From Vibrio nitrifigilis (GTDB lineage: Bacteria > Pseudomonadota > Gammaproteobacteria > Enterobacterales > Vibrionaceae), in NCBI RefSeq assembly GCF_015686695.1, contig NZ_JADPMR010000004.1, positions 682,001 to 746,000 of the forward strand: 64,000 bases of DNA, read 5' to 3'. Within the stretch, counting starts at the first letter, position 1. Every line of letters begins with the position of its first letter. Both the position numbers and the translations under genes were made by a program. The notes below the pieces were generated by a model. The model worked only from the letters and a program-made list of their open reading frames with translations, had not been told where the DNA came from and did not search any database. Positions 61,419 through 64,000 of the stretch are shown one piece after another.

Positions 61419-61769
61419 CTATTTCAACTGTAAAAAATCACCATCAATAATCAGTAGCTTAACGCCTGTTTGCGTCACAGAACGGTGAGAGCTCAACTCA
61501 TCAGAAACAATATAAGACATCCCTGGTATTAATACCGAAGAATCGCCATTTTCTTGCTCATTGGTCACTTCCCCTTCTAGACAATAAACAATATGCCCTT
61601 TTTGACACCAATGATCGGCAACATAACCGGCACTGTATTCCACAATACGCACACGTAAACCATCAAATTGCATCGTTTGCCAGTAAGCAATACCACTTTC
61701 CCCCGCATGCTCTGTACATGGAATTTGCGACCAATCTATGGTCTGAAACGGGATATTTTTGTCATCCAT
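61419..61769 (-). CDS. DHCW-motif cupin protein
   Basis: This 116-residue single cupin barrel starts MDDKNIPFQTIDW. The key motif DHWCQKGHIVYCLEGE sits near residue 57 and places His/Cys ligands in the barrel. It matches the DHCW cupin group, of unknown catalytic role. ATG at 61769 is preferred; the longer frame to 61916 reads through AT-rich promoter-like DNA. Two Cys flank the metal site, so the metal may be iron or zinc. Confidence 0.85.
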   Translation of the reverse strand: MDDKNIPFQTIDWSQIPCTEHAGESGIAYWQTMQFDGLRVRIVEYSAGYVADHWCQKGHIVYCLEGEVTNEQENGDSSVLIPGMSYIVSDELSSHRSVTQTGVKLLIIDGDFLQLK

Positions 61770-62095
61770 GATTATTCCCAAGCTATATGAATAAATGATA
61801 AATAATACGCTATAAATCAGTAAGATATTATCAACTAAATAACTGGATGCATAGCGCCATGGGTACATAAAGTGTCCCTTTGTAAAAATACCCATATTAT
61901 TTGTAATGATTACCAAGCACCCACCTACACTTTATGCAATATAGCCCATAAAAACGGAGGTGCACTCTTTTCACAAATTAAAGCAACAGTATGGCAATAC
62001 AATCACTTCCAGTGATTGTTCCGCAGGTACAGTGACCATCACAACGAACCGATGTGTCACTTTCTTTATCTTTGCTATAAAAGGAATCATGCAAA
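61770..62095. other. promoter region between the cupin and multicopper oxidase genes
   Basis: No gene is seen. It contains the palindrome at 62001-62019 and the leader of the GTG-started oxidase. No CueR-type site was recognised. Confidence 0.5.
62001..62019. promoter_or_regulatory. palindrome upstream of the multicopper oxidase
   Basis: CAATCACT (62001-62008), TCC, AGTGATTG (62012-62019) form a perfect 8-bp dyad about 77 bp before the GTG. It is operator-like in size, but the regulator is unknown. Confidence 0.5.
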
Positions 62096-64000
62096 GTGAC
62101 TGATAAAAAAAAACTATGGCGCCCCTCTCAAGCGATCATGCTGATTGGCCTTCCCCTTCTATCAAGTTGCGCCTTTTCTCAAAATACTCAAGATACAACA
62201 CGCACTATAAAAAGCCCCGTTCAAGCGATTATGACCGATCCAAGTGGTGAACCCTTGTCCTCAGCTTCAACTGGTGCGTTTCAAAGCAAAACATACAAAC
62301 ATCCAGAAAACAGAGGGCCAGGTCATCAAATCTATTACAATTTAAGTGTGCAATACAATGAATCCCAATTATATAACCCGCTAACAAATCTCCCTGACAC
62401 CGTTAAACTACGTTCTCTTGTTGGCAGTAAATCGAACGAAAAAACCCCATTCGTTGGACCTAAAGTGGATCTTTGGCCCGGTGAAACCTTCCGTTTAACC
62501 CTCGACAATAATCTCCCAGATGATGAAAGCTGCTATTCTCACACAGGTGGAGTTGACGATCCGCACTGCTTTAATGGCACCAATATGCACACACATGGAC
62601 TTTGGATAAGTCCTACAGGAAATAGTGACAACGTGCTGCTAAAAATTGATCCCGGAGCAAGCTTTGAATACGAATATAATATTCCGTTTGATCACCCTGC
62701 GGGGACGTTTTGGTACCACCCACATTTGCATGGCTCTACGGCACTTCAAGTCTCTAGTGGGATGAGCGGCCCACTCATCATTCACGGTGATCGTGTACCA
62801 AGGTTCGAAAACAATACGTTAAAAGCTGGGGATATCGATACGTTACTGACGGATAGTAATGAAACGCCACTTAAAGAACGTGTATTGATGTTTGAGCAAA
62901 TCGCTTATGCCTGTCGTAATCAAGAAGGAAATATCGAAACAGACGCCAATGGCCAATGGAAATGCAAGCCAGGACAAGTTGGTCAAATAGAGAAATATGA
63001 CCAATTTGGCCCAGGAACTTGGCAAAACTCCAAACGCTACACGTCAATCAATGGTACCGTGCTACCCACCATTAAAGACATTGCTGTCGGCGATGTGGAA
63101 AGATGGCGTTTTATTCACGCAGGGGTGCGCGATACCATCGGTTTACAGTTCAAAAAAGCCAAACTGAATAATCTGAATTTAAGTAAGGTTTATAAAGAGT
63201 TCAACAAGGCAAAAAATGCTGACGAGAAAAACGAAATCGTTGAGAAATATTGTTCAGGCGCCCCACTAAACCAATATATTATTGCTAGCGATGGCTTAAC
63301 TAGAAAACAAGTATCAACGCAATATAAAACGGTATTTCAGCCCGGCTACCGTGAAGATGTGTTAATGACCTTCCCAGAAAAAGGCCTCTACTGCATGGTC
63401 GATACTCACACCAATGGCCTTGACACAATCAACAAAGAAAAATCAAGCGACCAAATTTTGGCATTAATTGATGTAAATAAGGCTATTCAACAAACCCAAC
63501 CACTACCAACCAATGATAAGTGTCAAATGGCTCCAAATGCCATTCAAGTTTCTAACACTAAATTAAGTAAGTCAGATAAAAAAGTATTGGCGAAGCAAAA
63601 TGAAACGATATGTTCAACGCTTCTGACTGGTGCTCAAAAATACTCCCAAGAAAAGGTACGTACCCACGTTGTTGACGATATTAAAAATGGCTTAATGTTG
63701 ACTGCATTTGTGCCACACAAAGACGTTTCAGATTCTGAAGTCAGAGGGCAACAAGAACAAACATTAGGGTTCAATATCCTTCGTTCAAGTGGAGGAAATG
63801 CTTTTCATATTGGTAACTTAGATCTTAATACAACGACATACCATAGAGATTTAGACACTGGTGAAATTACACCAGATAAGGATGGCAATACCGTGATTGC
63901 ACCTTATGGTATTGTCAACGGGAAAGCCTATGCTGCCGATGTGGTCGATCGCAAACTACCGTTAGGTAAAGCTCAAGAATGGAAATTAGGTTCTGTGTAT
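62096..64000 (+). CDS. multicopper oxidase, lipoprotein-type, 3' end outside the window
   Basis: About 635 residues are visible and the frame is still open at the edge. A GTG start gives VTDKKKLWRPSQAIMLIGLP followed by LLSSC, so a lipid-anchored Cys is likely. The first cupredoxin domain carries MHTHGLW (His165) and WYHPHLHG (His208 to His212), which are type 3/type 2 copper ligands. The C-terminal copper cluster should be beyond the right edge. A 35-residue insertion of helical character (KVYKEFNKAKNADEKNEIVE, near 360-395) and many Cys are unusual. It probably oxidises metals or phenols in the periplasm. AGGA lies 12 nt before the GTG; an ATG at 62138 is the alternative. Confidence 0.82.
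   Translation, partial: MTDKKKLWRPSQAIMLIGLPLLSSCAFSQNTQDTTRTIKSPVQAIMTDPSGEPLSSASTGAFQSKTYKHPENRGPGHQIYYNLSVQYNESQLYNPLTNLPDTVKLRSLVGSKSNEKTPFVGPKVDLWPGETFRLTLDNNLPDDESCYSHTGGVDDPHCFNGTNMHTHGLWISPTGNSDNVLLKIDPGASFEYEYNIPFDHPAGTFWYHPHLHGSTALQVSSGMSGPLIIHGDRVPRFENNTLKAGDIDTLLTDSNETPLKERVLMFEQIAYACRNQEGNIETDANGQWKCKPGQVGQIEKYDQFGPGTWQNSKRYTSINGTVLPTIKDIAVGDVERWRFIHAGVRDTIGLQFKKAKLNNLNLSKVYKEFNKAKNADEKNEIVEKYCSGAPLNQYIIASDGLTRKQVSTQYKTVFQPGYREDVLMTFPEKGLYCMVDTHTNGLDTINKEKSSDQILALIDVNKAIQQTQPLPTNDKCQMAPNAIQVSNTKLSKSDKKVLAKQNETICSTLLTGAQKYSQEKVRTHVVDDIKNGLMLTAFVPHKDVSDSEVRGQQEQTLGFNILRSSGGNAFHIGNLDLNTTTYHRDLDTGEITPDKDGNTVIAPYGIVNGKAYAADVVDRKLPLGKAQEWKLGSVY

Noticed and set aside
1..64000. CRISPR arrays, rRNA or tRNA genes
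   Set aside because: No regularly spaced direct repeats, rRNA-like conserved stretches or cloverleaf-type sequences with CCA ends were recognised on reading both strands.

Overview
The window reads as a Vibrio chromosome, most like the terminus half of chromosome II. The order and kinds of genes (yciH, ddl, patZ, hutR-like receptor, clcA, cqsS, sbcDC, fruR and fruBKA) match what I recall of the V. cholerae VCA05xx region. A XerCD dif-type site lies at 8909-8936. That site marks where chromosome dimers are resolved and is the usual target of integrating filamentous phages. The species assignment rests on recalled gene content, not on a search.

Left end (1-9500). A HipA-like kinase cut by the window edge is followed by a PTH2-like protein. 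Next comes a dif-associated accessory cluster: a decayed fragment of a phage repressor gene, a broken ISNCY-type transposase, and a complete filamentous prophage of about 6.6 kb (2325-8919). The prophage carries, on the minus strand, a small early ORF, a replication initiator, an ssDNA-binding protein, three small membrane or coat proteins (two of them only 44 and 29 aa), a central terminator, a pIII-like adsorption protein, a pVI-like protein and a Zot-like assembly ATPase. A structured intergenic region follows. A repressor gene faces the operon across three evenly spaced operators. The repressor's last codons lie inside dif. When the phage circle is reconstructed in silico, the same frame continues 36 codons into the other prophage end, so integration should swap the repressor C-terminus and separate it from the DUF3653-like gene.

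Middle (9500-36700). This part holds a hotdog thioesterase overlapping a NifX-like protein, a DUF134-type regulator, yciH, a tyrosine recombinase, ddl, a SPOR lipoprotein, the protein acetyltransferase patZ, a YhaJ-like LysR regulator divergent from a Fur-boxed haem receptor, sgrR, menI, phnA, a chemoreceptor, a secreted M6 metalloprotease, a leaderless 5'-nucleotidase-like enzyme, an OLD-family nuclease (ybjD), cytochrome b561 and an EAL phosphodiesterase.

Right part (36700-64000). This part holds a YdeP-type molybdopterin oxidoreductase, an MFS transporter, the GTPases rbgA and yeiR, clcA, the quorum-sensing receptor cqsS without its usual cqsA neighbour, sbcDC, and the fructose PTS regulon (fruR divergent from fruBKA, with three Cra/FruR operators between them). 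Small genes and one fused gene remnant follow, and the 5' part of a multicopper oxidase runs off the right edge. Four copies of a MITE-like palindromic repeat family, two of about 266 bp and two internally deleted, are scattered from 26.9 to 59.1 kb.

No rRNA, tRNA or CRISPR array was recognised. Family names are from memory of protein families; no database search was possible.
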